64,000 nt of DNA from Hydrogenophaga sp. GTDB taxonomy: Bacteria > Pseudomonadota > Gammaproteobacteria > Burkholderiales > Burkholderiaceae_C. Positions 8,197 through 15,959 of the stretch are shown here, one piece after another. The translations under genes and the position numbers were made by a program. The stretch is taken from assembly GCA_030682835.1 (NCBI GenBank), contig JAUXNG010000084.1:1-64000 (forward strand), written 5' to 3'. The notes below the pieces were generated by a model that was not told the DNA's origin, searched no databases, and saw only the letters and a list, made by a program, of their open reading frames with translations. The first letter of the stretch is position 1. Each line of letters opens with the position of its first letter.

Positions 8197-9639
8197 ATGT
8201 CATTTCTCGAGATGCGTCACGACACCCGGCAAACACAGGCGCTGTCCCCGCGGCTGCAACACGCCGTGCGCCTGCTGCAGATGTCGTCCATGGACTTTGC
8301 CGCCACCGTGCACACCACACTGGGCAAGAACCCCTTTCTCGAGCTGGCCGAAGACGAGCCCGAAGACAACGAAATCGACAGCGACATGGAAACCGCATCC
8401 GAGCCCGAGACCGAACACCCGCTGGCGGCCGAGCCCGAAATCCAGGACCTGGACAACCTCGACAACGACCGCGACCTCTGGCAGGCCGACGCCGCCGGCA
8501 GCGGCACCCGTTCGGAAGACGGTGAAACCTCGGCACTCGACCTGATGGCGGTGGAAGTGTCTCTGGCGAGCCACCTGCACAGCCAGCTCGGCGTGATGAC
8601 GCTGGAAGCGCGCGACCTGTTGCTGGCGCGCTGCGTGGTCGACTCGCTGGACGAAGACGGCTACCTGCGCACACCGCTGGAAGAGCTGCTGACGGTCGAA
8701 CAGCTCGACCCGCCGGCCACGCTGGAGGAGCTGGAATGCGCGCTGCTGCGCGTGCAATGCCTGGACCCGCTGGGCGTGGGCGCCCGCAGTGTGGGCGAGT
8801 GCCTGCGGCTGCAGCTGTCCACCATCGAATGCCCCGCCATGCGCGAGCTGGCCAACACCATCGTCACCCAGCACCTCTCGGCCCTGGCCTCGCGCGACGT
8901 GAACGGCATCGCACGCAATGTGGGCAAGCCGGTGGCGGTGGTGGCCGAAACCTGCGAGCGCATCCGCCGCCTCGACCCCCGGCCCGGCTGGCGCTTTGGC
9001 TCGGCGCGGGTGGACTACATCGTGCCCGACGTGGTGGTGAAGAAAGTGCGCGGCAACTGGGTGGTGCAGCTCAACCCGGCCATCGTGCCCAAGGTGCGCC
9101 TGAACCAGACCTATGCCGAGCTGTTCCAGCGCCACCGCACCGCCCAGAACACCGAACTCGCCGGCCACCTGCAGGAAGCCAAGTGGACGGTGCGCAACGC
9201 CCAGCTGCGGTTCTCGACCATTCTCGATGTGGCTGAGGCCATCGTCCGCCGGCAGAAATATTTCCTCGAATTCGGCGCCATGGCCATGAAACCACTTCGC
9301 CTGGCGGAAATTGCCGAAGAAGTGGGCATCCACGAAAGCACGGTGTCCCGCGTCACCAACAACAAATACATGGCCACCCCCAGCGGCGTGTTCGAGCTGA
9401 AGCACTTCTTCTCGCGTGCGCTGCCCAGCAGCAGCGGCGCGGCCTGCTCGGGCACCGCCATTCGCGGGCTCATCAAGGACCTGATCGAGGCCGAGCCCGC
9501 CAACGCGCCCTACTCCGACGCCGAGATCACGCGCCAGCTCACCCAGCAGGGCCTGGTGGTGGCGCGGCGCACCGTCACCAAGTACCGGCAGATGCTGCAC
9601 ATCGATGCGGTGGAGCGCCGCCGCCGCGTGGCCTGCTGA
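8197..9639 (+). CDS. rpoN: RNA polymerase sigma-54 factor RpoN (probable second paralogue)
   Basis: 480 residues, normal length for RpoN. Region I is Gln-rich (about 12-45: QALSPRLQHAVRLLQMSSMD, KNPFLE). An acidic linker at about 50-110 follows, then the core-binding region, a helix-turn-helix at about 369-386 (LAEIAEEVGIHESTVSRV) that contacts the -12 element, and the RpoN box ARRTVTKYRQ at 456-465 that contacts the -24 element. The box differs from the usual ARRTVAKYRE. GGAGA precedes the ATG. The typical rpoN neighbours (lptB upstream; hpf and ptsN downstream) are absent, which suggests this is not the housekeeping copy. Surrounding genes carry -24/-12 elements. Confidence 0.92.
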   Translation: MSFLEMRHDTRQTQALSPRLQHAVRLLQMSSMDFAATVHTTLGKNPFLELAEDEPEDNEIDSDMETASEPETEHPLAAEPEIQDLDNLDNDRDLWQADAAGSGTRSEDGETSALDLMAVEVSLASHLHSQLGVMTLEARDLLLARCVVDSLDEDGYLRTPLEELLTVEQLDPPATLEELECALLRVQCLDPLGVGARSVGECLRLQLSTIECPAMRELANTIVTQHLSALASRDVNGIARNVGKPVAVVAETCERIRRLDPRPGWRFGSARVDYIVPDVVVKKVRGNWVVQLNPAIVPKVRLNQTYAELFQRHRTAQNTELAGHLQEAKWTVRNAQLRFSTILDVAEAIVRRQKYFLEFGAMAMKPLRLAEIAEEVGIHESTVSRVTNNKYMATPSGVFELKHFFSRALPSSSGAACSGTAIRGLIKDLIEAEPANAPYSDAEITRQLTQQGLVVARRTVTKYRQMLHIDAVERRRRVAC

Positions 9640-9660
9640 GGGCGCGACCGTCTCCAACGC

Positions 9661-9689
9661 AAAAGGCCCGGCTGATCACCGGGCCTTTT
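9661..9689. terminator. Bidirectional terminator between rpoN and the 9712-10035 gene
   Basis: AAAAGGCCCGG and CCGGGCCTTTT are perfect 11-bp arms around a 7-nt loop, with T runs on both strands. It serves the convergent pair. Confidence 0.85.
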
Positions 9690-9711
9690 GCTTGACCTAT
9701 GCTGCGTGGTC

Positions 9712-10035
9712 TTACTTCACCAGCGGGTCGTCGTCGCCGCGCTCGAACTCGCCCTGCAAGGGACTGGTGCCCTCGGGTGGCGGGGTCAGCGGCAGTTCTT
9801 CGGGGTGGCGCAGGTCGGGGTGGTCGGGCTCGCGCTTGTCGGGGACCCAGTCGCCGTAGTTGCTGCCGGATTTCGTGCGCGTGCCACCGTCGTCGCCCGG
9901 GGGTTGTTCGGGTCCGCCTGCCACGGACGACTGCAGCGAGGTCGCGTCGCGCTGGCTGTCTGCTTCGCGGCGCGCCGTGCGCTCCTGCTCTTCGCCCTTG
10001 TCTGGGGTGCCGCCGGGAATCGGGGTGCTGGTCAT
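9712..10035 (-). CDS. Hydrophilic disordered hypothetical protein
   Basis: 107 residues starting MTSTPIPGGTPDKGEEQERT, rich in Asp, Glu, Pro and Gly, without hydrophobic segments. AGGAGA lies 5 nt before the ATG, a strong ribosome-binding site that supports it as a real gene. It is downstream of another small hydrophilic gene on the same strand (10130-10474), 94 bp away, with an A-loop hairpin between them. No domain is recognised; composition recalls bacterial hydrophilin-like stress proteins, but that is only a resemblance. Confidence 0.65.
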   Translation of the reverse strand: MTSTPIPGGTPDKGEEQERTARREADSQRDATSLQSSVAGGPEQPPGDDGGTRTKSGSNYGDWVPDKREPDHPDLRHPEELPLTPPPEGTSPLQGEFERGDDDPLVK

Positions 10036-10088
10036 GAGGGTCTCCTGGGTTGGGTGCGGGTTGCCGCGGAAGTTGTGTGGCTGACCAC

Positions 10089-10107
10089 TGCTGCAAAAAA
10101 TGCAGCA
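10089..10107 (-). other. Perfect hairpin between two small minus-strand genes
   Basis: TGCTGCA and TGCAGCA enclose an AAAAA loop (TTTTT on the transcribed minus sense). There is no following T run, so it may be an attenuator, a processing site or a protein-binding site rather than a full terminator. Confidence 0.4.
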
Positions 10108-10129
10108 AGCAGAGCTGGCGTGGCCTGCG

Positions 10130-10474
10130 TCAGCCGTCGGCGTCGCTTGGCGGGGTGTTGGCGCCGCCGGCCCCGCCCACGGCTTTGGCGCGGCGCTCGG
10201 CGTCCAGTCCGGGCACGGCGCGCATGTCGGTGTCCATCTGCCCGGCGTCCAGGTCTTTCTTGGCCTGCACCATGTGAGCGTCGGGTTCGTCGGCCGTGCT
10301 TTCGTCCACCGACTGGTCGCGTTCGTGCGGCATCTTCAACTCTTCGTCGTCATCCGGCGCCGGAAGGGAGCCAGGGGCCACAGGCGTTTTCTTCACATGA
10401 ACCGGGCCGCTGCCCGGGTGCAGGGGGTCGTGCTGGTCGGCGGGTGGTCGGGTGGCGGATGGGTCGGTCGGCAT
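10130..10474 (-). CDS. Hydrophilic Asp/Pro-rich hypothetical protein
   Basis: 114 residues (MPTDPSATRPPADQHDPLHP...), strongly hydrophilic, with several Asp/Glu clusters (DDDEEL) and no membrane segment. GGAG precedes the ATG. Like its downstream neighbour it looks disordered and is unrecognised. A palindromic GGGCACG-CAT-CGTGCCC element 68 bp upstream could serve as a -24/-12 promoter for it and, in the other direction, for the histidine kinase gene. Confidence 0.55.
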   Translation of the reverse strand: MPTDPSATRPPADQHDPLHPGSGPVHVKKTPVAPGSLPAPDDDEELKMPHERDQSVDESTADEPDAHMVQAKKDLDAGQMDTDMRAVPGLDAERRAKAVGGAGGANTPPSDADG

Positions 10475-10541
10475 GGCGCTCCAGTCGGAAAGTGTTGACG
10501 CGAGGCCCGCGGGACATCAGCCGCAAGCCTCACGGGTGAGC

Positions 10542-10558
10542 GGGCACGCATCGTGCCC
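10542..10558. promoter_or_regulatory. Symmetric -24/-12-like element between divergent genes
   Basis: GGGCACG-CAT-CGTGCCC is a perfect 7-3-7 inverted repeat. In both directions it gives GG-N10-GC with GGCACG as the -24 block, but the -12 core is GTGC rather than TTGC. Plus-strand start would be near 10568, 24 nt before the ATG at 10592; minus-strand start near 10532. It could equally be an operator. Confidence 0.45.
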
Positions 10559-10591
10559 GCAGGCTGCATATCCACTGGAGCGCGCCGTGAC

Positions 10592-13579
10592 ATGCTGCCC
10601 CCCCGTCCCCCGACACCCTCCCTCTTTCCTGAACCGAGCGCTGAACCGAGCGCTGATCCGAGCGCCAGCCGTGGTGCGCGGCGCCCCGGTCTGCACGGCC
10701 CACATCGGCCCCCCGGCAGACAAGCCGACCCGAACCCAAAAATGAAACACCCGGCAGCACCACCCCACCCTTTGCAAGATGGACACGTCCGTCGCGACAC
10801 GGGGGCGCCGTGGTTCCTGAACCATGCCGGCGAGTGCGCCGCCCTGATGCGCGACGCGTGGAACGATCCCTCGACGCCCTGGATGCAAGAGGCGGTGCAC
10901 CACCCGTCCATTCAGGCCATGCTTGACCTGATGCTGGGGGCCGATGAACCCATGTTCCTGGCCTGGGGCGGCGAGCGCCGCATGCTCTACAACGATGCGT
11001 ACGTGCCGATCCTGGGTGAGCGCCACCCGAGTGGCATGGGCGCCCCCATGGCCCAGTTGTGGTCCGACGTCTGGAACCAGCTCGAGCCCCTGGTGAACTC
11101 CGTGTTCAACGGCGGCAGCGTGCAGATGGACGACATCCTGCTGATGTTGCAGCGCGACGGCGCCCGGCGCGAAGCCCACTTCACTTTCGGCTACCACGCT
11201 GTGCGCGATGCTGAGCAGCGCGTGATGGCCCTGTACTGCGTCTGCCGTGAAATCACCGGCCCGCAGGCCGAACAGCAACTCCGCGATCAGGAAGCGGCCA
11301 TGCGCTGGCGCCTGCTCTCCATGGTGCCGGGCTTCGTGGCGATTCTGTGTGGTCCGCAGCACAGGGTGACGTTCGTGAACCGCTCGTTCGAGGCCGCCTT
11401 CGGCCCCGACCCGATGATGGGGCGTTCGCTGGACGACGTGATTCCCGCTGCCCGGCGGCAGGGGCTCACCGCCCTGATGGACCGCGTCCTGCACACCGGC
11501 GAGCGCCTGGAACGCCTGCACCTGCCCCTGACGCTGCCCGCCCCCGGGGGCGGTACAGCCCTGCGGCGTTACGACCTGGTGCTGGAACCGTTGCACAACC
11601 ACGACCCCGGCGTGGCCGGCGTGTTCGTGCAGGGGCAGGACGTGACCGATCTCTACCTCGCGCACGAACTCGCCCGCAGCGGCAACGAGCGCCAGGCGGC
11701 GCTGCTCGACAGCATGAGCGAGAGCCTGCTGCTGCTCGACCCGCAGCTGCGCGTGGTGCAGCTCAACCGGGCGGCCCTTGCCATGGACGGCCGCCCCAGC
11801 GAAGCACTGATGAGACAGACGGTGCTGTCGCTCTGGGGCGAGGCCGCCCAGCCGGTGCACCGCATGCTTCAGGACGCCCTCGCCAGCGGCGAGGCCCGTC
11901 ACATGGAGTTTCGCGACAGCCAGCGGGGGCGCTGGCTCGACCTGCACGCCTACCCGGTGCCGTACGGCGTGGCCCTGCTGTACCGCGACGTCAGCGCGGT
12001 CAGGCAGGCCGAAACCCTGTTGCGCGAGAGCGAGGCCCGGTTTCGCGCCGCGGTCTCGGCGGTCGGCGTCATGTGGACCTGCGACGCACAAGGAAAGATG
12101 CAGGGCGAGCAGCCCGGCTGGCAGATGCTCACCGGCCAGCGACGCGACGAGTACGCCGGCGATGGGTGGCTCAAAGCCCTGCACCCGGACGACGCCACCG
12201 AAGCCATAGCCCAGTGGCGCTCCGCGGTGCGCCGCGGCGAAAACTACCTGAGCGAACAGCGCGTGCGCCGCCCCGGCGGCCCCTGGCGCGAATTCATTGT
12301 GCGCGCCGTGCCCCTGCTCACCCCCGATGGTCGGGTGCGCGAATGGGTTGGCGTGCACATTGACGTAACCGATGCGCGCCAGGCGGCGCGTGCCCTCAAC
12401 AGCGCCGCCCGGCGCAAAGACAACTTTCTCGCCATGCTTGCCCACGAACTGCGCAACCCGCTCGCCCCCATCCGCACCGCGGCCCAGGCCCTGGGCCACC
12501 CGCGCCTGACCCGCAAGGAACTCGACGCCTGCCAGGCCGTGATATCGCGGCAGGTGGGCCACATGGCCTGGCTGCTCAACGACCTGCTGGACGTGTCGCG
12601 CATTTCAGAGGGCCGGCTCACCCTGCGCCGCTCGTGCGTGGGCCTGCGCCAGGTGGTGGACTCGGCGATCGAGACTGCCCGCCCGCTGCTCGACGATCGC
12701 TCCCATCAACTCACCGTTGACCTGCCGCCGCAAGACCTCGACATCGATGTCGACCCGCTGCGCCTGGCCCAGGTCATCAGCAACCTGCTGATCAACGCCG
12801 CCAAATACACGCCCCCCGGCGGACGCGTGGGCCTGCGGGTGCGCGCCGAGCCGGCGGGCATCGTGCTGGAGGTGGCGGACAACGGCATCGGCATTTCCGA
12901 AGAGCGCCTGCCCCACGTGTTTGAAATGTTTTCCCGTATTTCGGGGCAGCAGGTGCCCGGTGCGGACGGCAGCATGGGCATGGGCATCGGCCTGGCGCTG
13001 GCCCGCGGCCTCATGGAGCTGCACGGAGGCACGCTCGAAGCCAGCAGCCCGGGGCCGGGCATGGGATCGACCTTCACCGCCTGGCTGCCGGCGGCGGTGT
13101 CGGAATCGGCGCCCGCACCGCTGCACGATTTCGGCGACCTGAGCAACAACCCCGTGCGCCCCGGCCTGCGCGTGCTGATTGCCGACGACAACGCCGACGC
13201 GGCCGAGTCGCTGGCCATGCTCACCAGCATGGAAGGCCACCGCGTGCAGGTGGTGCACAACGGCCCCGACGCGCTGACTGCCGGCCTGGAGAAGGCGCCC
13301 GACGTGTGCATTCTGGACATCGGCATGCCCGGCATGGACGGCCACACCGTGGCCCGCCGGCTGCGCGAGGCGCTGCCCGAGCACCCCATGCTCATTCTGG
13401 CGGTGACGGGCTGGGGCCAGAAAAAAGACAAGCACGAAGCGCGGGCGGCCGGCTTCGACCGCCACTTCACCAAGCCCGTCGACCCCAACAACCTGCTGGC
13501 CTACATCGCCGAGTGGCAAGACCGCCGCGCCACGGCGAGCGAAACGCCGGCCAGCCCGGCGCCCCATGGCCATCCTTGA
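10592..13579 (+). CDS. Soluble multi-PAS hybrid histidine kinase with receiver domain
   Basis: About 995 residues from the ATG at 10592, chosen because GGAG lies 9 nt upstream and it fits the promoter; the next in-frame ATG at 10742 lacks a ribosome-binding site and would remove a low-complexity Pro/Ser leader. No membrane segments. Four PAS-like units span roughly 100-590. HisKA has AHELRNPL (His near 618). HATPase has NLLINAAKY, VADNGIGI and MGMGIGLALARG. The receiver at about 859-985 has IADDN, phospho-Asp in ILDIGMPG near 907 and Lys in FTKP. The MgtC-type gene overlaps its end by 14 bp, so the two are translationally linked. No output domain is present. Confidence 0.85.
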   Translation: MLPPRPPTPSLFPEPSAEPSADPSASRGARRPGLHGPHRPPGRQADPNPKMKHPAAPPHPLQDGHVRRDTGAPWFLNHAGECAALMRDAWNDPSTPWMQEAVHHPSIQAMLDLMLGADEPMFLAWGGERRMLYNDAYVPILGERHPSGMGAPMAQLWSDVWNQLEPLVNSVFNGGSVQMDDILLMLQRDGARREAHFTFGYHAVRDAEQRVMALYCVCREITGPQAEQQLRDQEAAMRWRLLSMVPGFVAILCGPQHRVTFVNRSFEAAFGPDPMMGRSLDDVIPAARRQGLTALMDRVLHTGERLERLHLPLTLPAPGGGTALRRYDLVLEPLHNHDPGVAGVFVQGQDVTDLYLAHELARSGNERQAALLDSMSESLLLLDPQLRVVQLNRAALAMDGRPSEALMRQTVLSLWGEAAQPVHRMLQDALASGEARHMEFRDSQRGRWLDLHAYPVPYGVALLYRDVSAVRQAETLLRESEARFRAAVSAVGVMWTCDAQGKMQGEQPGWQMLTGQRRDEYAGDGWLKALHPDDATEAIAQWRSAVRRGENYLSEQRVRRPGGPWREFIVRAVPLLTPDGRVREWVGVHIDVTDARQAARALNSAARRKDNFLAMLAHELRNPLAPIRTAAQALGHPRLTRKELDACQAVISRQVGHMAWLLNDLLDVSRISEGRLTLRRSCVGLRQVVDSAIETARPLLDDRSHQLTVDLPPQDLDIDVDPLRLAQVISNLLINAAKYTPPGGRVGLRVRAEPAGIVLEVADNGIGISEERLPHVFEMFSRISGQQVPGADGSMGMGIGLALARGLMELHGGTLEASSPGPGMGSTFTAWLPAAVSESAPAPLHDFGDLSNNPVRPGLRVLIADDNADAAESLAMLTSMEGHRVQVVHNGPDALTAGLEKAPDVCILDIGMPGMDGHTVARRLREALPEHPMLILAVTGWGQKKDKHEARAAGFDRHFTKPVDPNNLLAYIAEWQDRRATASETPASPAPHGHP
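10629..10664 (+). repeat. Three tandem 12-bp repeats near the kinase start
   Basis: CTGAACCGAGCG is repeated three times (the third copy has one change, CTGATCCGAGCG). It lies in the low-complexity N-terminal leader if the ATG at 10592 is used, where it encodes EPSA/DPSA units. Confidence 0.75.
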
Positions 13580-14159
13580 GCAGGTGCTGGCCACCGTGCA
13601 GGCCGAGTTTTCGGACCTGCTGGAGGTAGCGCCGGTGACTCGGGTCACGCTGCGCATGACCGTGGCGCTGGTGCTGGGCGCCATCATTGGCTGGGACCGC
13701 GAGCGGCGCGATGCCGAAGCCGGACTGCGCACCCACATGCTGGTGTCGCTGGGGGCTGCCCTGTTCGTGCTGGTGCCAGCCGAGGCCGGCATGCAGCCCG
13801 ACGACCTGAGCCGCGTGGTGCAGGGCATCGTGTCGGGCATCGGATTCCTGGGGGCTGCAGCTGTGCTGAAGGTGAGCGGCGAGGGCCGCATACACGGCCT
13901 GACCACCGCGGCCAGCATCTGGGCCACCGCAGCCGTGGGCATTGCCGCCGGCCTGGGGCGCGAAGGCACCGCCGTGCTGGCCACGCTGTTCATTCTGGTG
14001 GTGCTGGCAGCCCTGCGCGGCGTGGGCCTGCGCAACCGGGAAGGCGTGGCGCCGCGCCACCCGCAGTCGCTGGACGAAGACGATGCGGCAGCACTGGCCG
14101 ATACCGCGCGCGAGGAGCGGGCTGCAGCCCGGCAAACGCCGCGAGGAAAAGCGATCTAG
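13566..14159 (+). CDS. MgtC/SapB-family inner-membrane protein
   Basis: 197 residues with four to five membrane helices. The family signatures are visible: GAIIGWDRERRDAEAGLRTH near 38-57, RVVQGIVSGIGFLGAAAV near 82-99 and TTAASIWATAAVGIAAG near 113-130. MgtC proteins act in low-magnesium survival, acid tolerance and inhibition of the F-ATPase. The C-terminal tail is short and acidic and lacks the ACT-like domain of full MgtC, so it is closer to SapB/YhiD. The gene overlaps the upstream histidine kinase by 14 bp. Confidence 0.85.
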   Translation: MAILEQVLATVQAEFSDLLEVAPVTRVTLRMTVALVLGAIIGWDRERRDAEAGLRTHMLVSLGAALFVLVPAEAGMQPDDLSRVVQGIVSGIGFLGAAAVLKVSGEGRIHGLTTAASIWATAAVGIAAGLGREGTAVLATLFILVVLAALRGVGLRNREGVAPRHPQSLDEDDAAALADTAREERAAARQTPRGKAI

Positions 14160-14269
14160 ACAGCCCCAGGGAAGAGGCCAGCGGGCCTGCAACGCCGAGA
14201 AAGATGCAGGGACTTTCTGGCGGTCTTGCTCTCCCCGCCCTCTGCCCGCCAACTGCACGTAACGAGCAA

Positions 14270-14300
14270 GAAAAAGCCCTCGACCCGAAGGTCGAGGGCT
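14270..14300 (-). terminator. Terminator of the Gln-rich protein gene
   Basis: AGCCCTCGAC and GTCGAGGGCT form a perfect 10-bp stem with a 6-nt loop. On the minus strand it is followed by TTTTTC. Confidence 0.8.
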
Positions 14301-14377
14301 GAGATCGGTTGGGTCTGGCGGGTGGCTAGGCGCGTCAGTGATTCATGCGCCCGGCAAGCTCGCCGGCCCCCCGGTCA

Positions 14378-14836
14378 TCAGGACGACTTGCTGCCGCCGG
14401 ACTGGAAGCTGCCCGACTGGCTGCCGCGCTCGCTCTCGTTGTCCTGCTGGCCGATCTGGCTCTTGCCGCCCTGGCCGGGCATGGCGCCCCCGGTCTGCTG
14501 TCCCTGGCCGCTGCGGTTCTGCTGGTCTTGTTGACCCATGCTGCCGCCCTGCTGCCCTTGCTGGCCCTGCTGACCCTGGTTGATGCCTTGCTGGCCCAGG
14601 CCCTGCTGGCCCTGCTGGCCTTGCACGCCCTGCTGGCTTTGCTGGCCAGGCTTGTTCTGCCCGTCCTGGCCCTGGCCTTGCTGGCCCATGCCTGGCTGGT
14701 TCTGCTGGCCTTGCTGGTTCTGGCGATCCCGGTCTTGCTGCTGTTGCTGCTGGCCGGGGTTCTGGTTCTGGTTGTTGCCCTGCATCTGGTTCTGCTGGCC
14801 CTGTTTCTGGTTCTGGTCGCGATTCTGCTCAGTCAT
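14378..14836 (-). CDS. Gln/Gly/Asn-rich low-complexity (prion-like) protein
   Basis: 152 residues, of which most are Gln, Gly, Asn and Ser, with units such as GQQGQQGQQG, QQQQQQ and NQNQNPGQ and almost no hydrophobic residues. AAGGAGAT lies just before the ATG and a strong terminator follows, so the gene is clearly expressed as a unit rather than a chance frame. The composition resembles prion-like, phase-separating domains. No homologous domain is recognised. A weaker -24/-12-like element lies 50 bp upstream. Confidence 0.75.
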   Translation of the reverse strand: MTEQNRDQNQKQGQQNQMQGNNQNQNPGQQQQQQDRDRQNQQGQQNQPGMGQQGQGQDGQNKPGQQSQQGVQGQQGQQGLGQQGINQGQQGQQGQQGGSMGQQDQQNRSGQGQQTGGAMPGQGGKSQIGQQDNESERGSQSGSFQSGGSKSS

Positions 14837-14885
14837 GTCGTATCTCCTTCATGTGAGTCGGTCACGGTGCCGACGTCTTGTGTGA

Positions 14886-14900
14886 GGCAAGACACATACC
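14886..14900 (-). promoter_or_regulatory. Weak candidate sigma-54 promoter for the Gln-rich gene
   Basis: The minus strand reads GGTATG-tgtc-TTGCC: good -12 core and spacing, two mismatches in the -24 block. The predicted start is near 14875, giving a leader of about 39 nt. Confidence 0.35.
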
Positions 14901-15110
14901 CATCGGCACGCCTGGAGCCGCGCCAGCCCGCCGAAAAAGGGCGCCGCCTTTGGGGCCGCGGCTCCCACATGCATGAGCAGCCGCCGCCCGGTGCGCTGAA
15001 CGGTGGCGCCAGCGGCCACCCACCCGCCGGGCGCCAGGGGCATGGCTACGCGGCAGCACAGCTGGGTCCCGTTCTGACGGCAAGGCGGCATGTGTCGGAA
15101 AATTTTTCAG

Positions 15111-15506
15111 TCAGCGCGGCAGGGCGCCGGGGGCCTGCACCGGGTTGCTGGCGTTGCGGTTGAGTTCCTCGCGCAGGGCGCGCAGGCTGGCCTGTACTTC
15201 GTCCACCGAGCGGCGCGAGCGCTCGGAAGCCGCCTGGGCGCGGGCGAGCTGGGCGTCGGCATCGGCCTGCTCGGCCAGGCGGATGGCGCTGCGCGCGTCG
15301 CCGGCCTGGGCAAAGGCGCGGGCGCGCTCCAGCTTGTTGCGGGCCTGCTGCAGCTCGACAGCGGCCAGATCATCGGCGCCGGCGGCGCGCGCCGCGTCCA
15401 GCGAGGCACCGCTGGCGGCCAGGGCTGGCTCAACCGGCGGTTTGCTGGAGCAGGCCGCCACCAGAACGGTGGCAAAAATCACGGCGGCGAAACGGGTACG
15501 GTTCAT
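15111..15506 (-). CDS. DUF4398-domain lipoprotein
   Basis: 131 residues with a lipoprotein signal (lipobox LVAAC, Cys near 19), followed by an Ala-rich, helical DUF4398 domain (LAAVELQQARNKLERARAFA near 47-66; RLAEQADADAQLARA). The second half is coiled-coil-like. Its sequence and layout match the N-terminal half of the OmpA-type lipoprotein at 21082-22035, so the two are probably paralogues acting at the envelope. AGAGG precedes the ATG. The candidate -24/-12 element lies about 117 bp upstream. Confidence 0.8.
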   Translation of the reverse strand: MNRTRFAAVIFATVLVAACSSKPPVEPALAASGASLDAARAAGADDLAAVELQQARNKLERARAFAQAGDARSAIRLAEQADADAQLARAQAASERSRRSVDEVQASLRALREELNRNASNPVQAPGALPR

Positions 15507-15621
15507 GGGTGGCCTCTTGGATGGTGTTGAACGGGGGGCTGGCAGCCACCGGCCACGGTGGCACGGCGCCTGAATGGGGCCTGTGCCGGGGGTGAGCGGG
15601 TGGTTCGGCGTGTGAGCAAGG

Positions 15622-15636
15622 GGCAAGCGCCGCGCC
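15622..15636 (-). promoter_or_regulatory. Candidate sigma-54 promoter for the DUF4398 lipoprotein
   Basis: The minus strand reads GGCGCG-gcgc-TTGCC with correct spacing. It is almost the same as the element in front of the other DUF4398 gene (22162-22176), and both sit over 100 bp from their start codons. Confidence 0.5.
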
Positions 15637-15650
15637 CGAAGACCTGCGCG

Positions 15651-15665
15651 GGCACAGGGCTTGCC
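15651..15665 (+). promoter_or_regulatory. Candidate sigma-54 promoter for the lipoprotein-yihY pair
   Basis: GGCACA-gggc-TTGCC with GG-N10-GC spacing. The predicted start is near 15676, 65 nt before the ATG at 15741. It is divergent from the element at 15622-15636, only 14 bp away. Confidence 0.65.
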
Positions 15666-15740
15666 GCCCGCGGGTGAAACATCCCGCGCGGGACCGTGGC
15701 CCATGCACCCTGCGCATCCAACCAGAGACGGGAGCCTTCG

Positions 15741-15959
15741 ATGAAGCACCACCAAGATTCGCTCGCGCGCACCCGCAAAGACACCGTCCCTGCCACCACC
15801 CAGCGCCTGGTGTCGGCCTGTGCCCTGTGCCTGTGCCTGCTGCCCCTGGCCGCCTGCGAGCCGCGGTTTGGCGAAGGCAACACCACACCGCGCACACCGC
15901 CCACGCAGCCCACGCCAGGAACCGGCACCACCACCTTGCCCGTGGTGCCCGGCCAATGA
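15741..15959 (+). CDS. Small proline/threonine-rich lipoprotein
   Basis: 72 residues. The signal sequence ends in lipobox LAAC (Cys near 39); the mature part is about 34 residues rich in Thr, Pro and Gly. GGGAG lies 7 nt before the ATG. Its stop codon overlaps the start of the YihY gene by 4 bp (ATGA), so the two are translationally coupled. No homologue is recognised; the role is probably a small outer-membrane-anchored lipoprotein. Confidence 0.65.
   Translation: MKHHQDSLARTRKDTVPATTQRLVSACALCLCLLPLAACEPRFGEGNTTPRTPPTQPTPGTGTTTLPVVPGQ

Noticed and set aside
10036-10129. Search for a -24/-12 element in front of the 9712-10035 gene
   Set aside because: No GG-N10-GC element with a recognisable core was found; the gene may be read from the upstream small gene.
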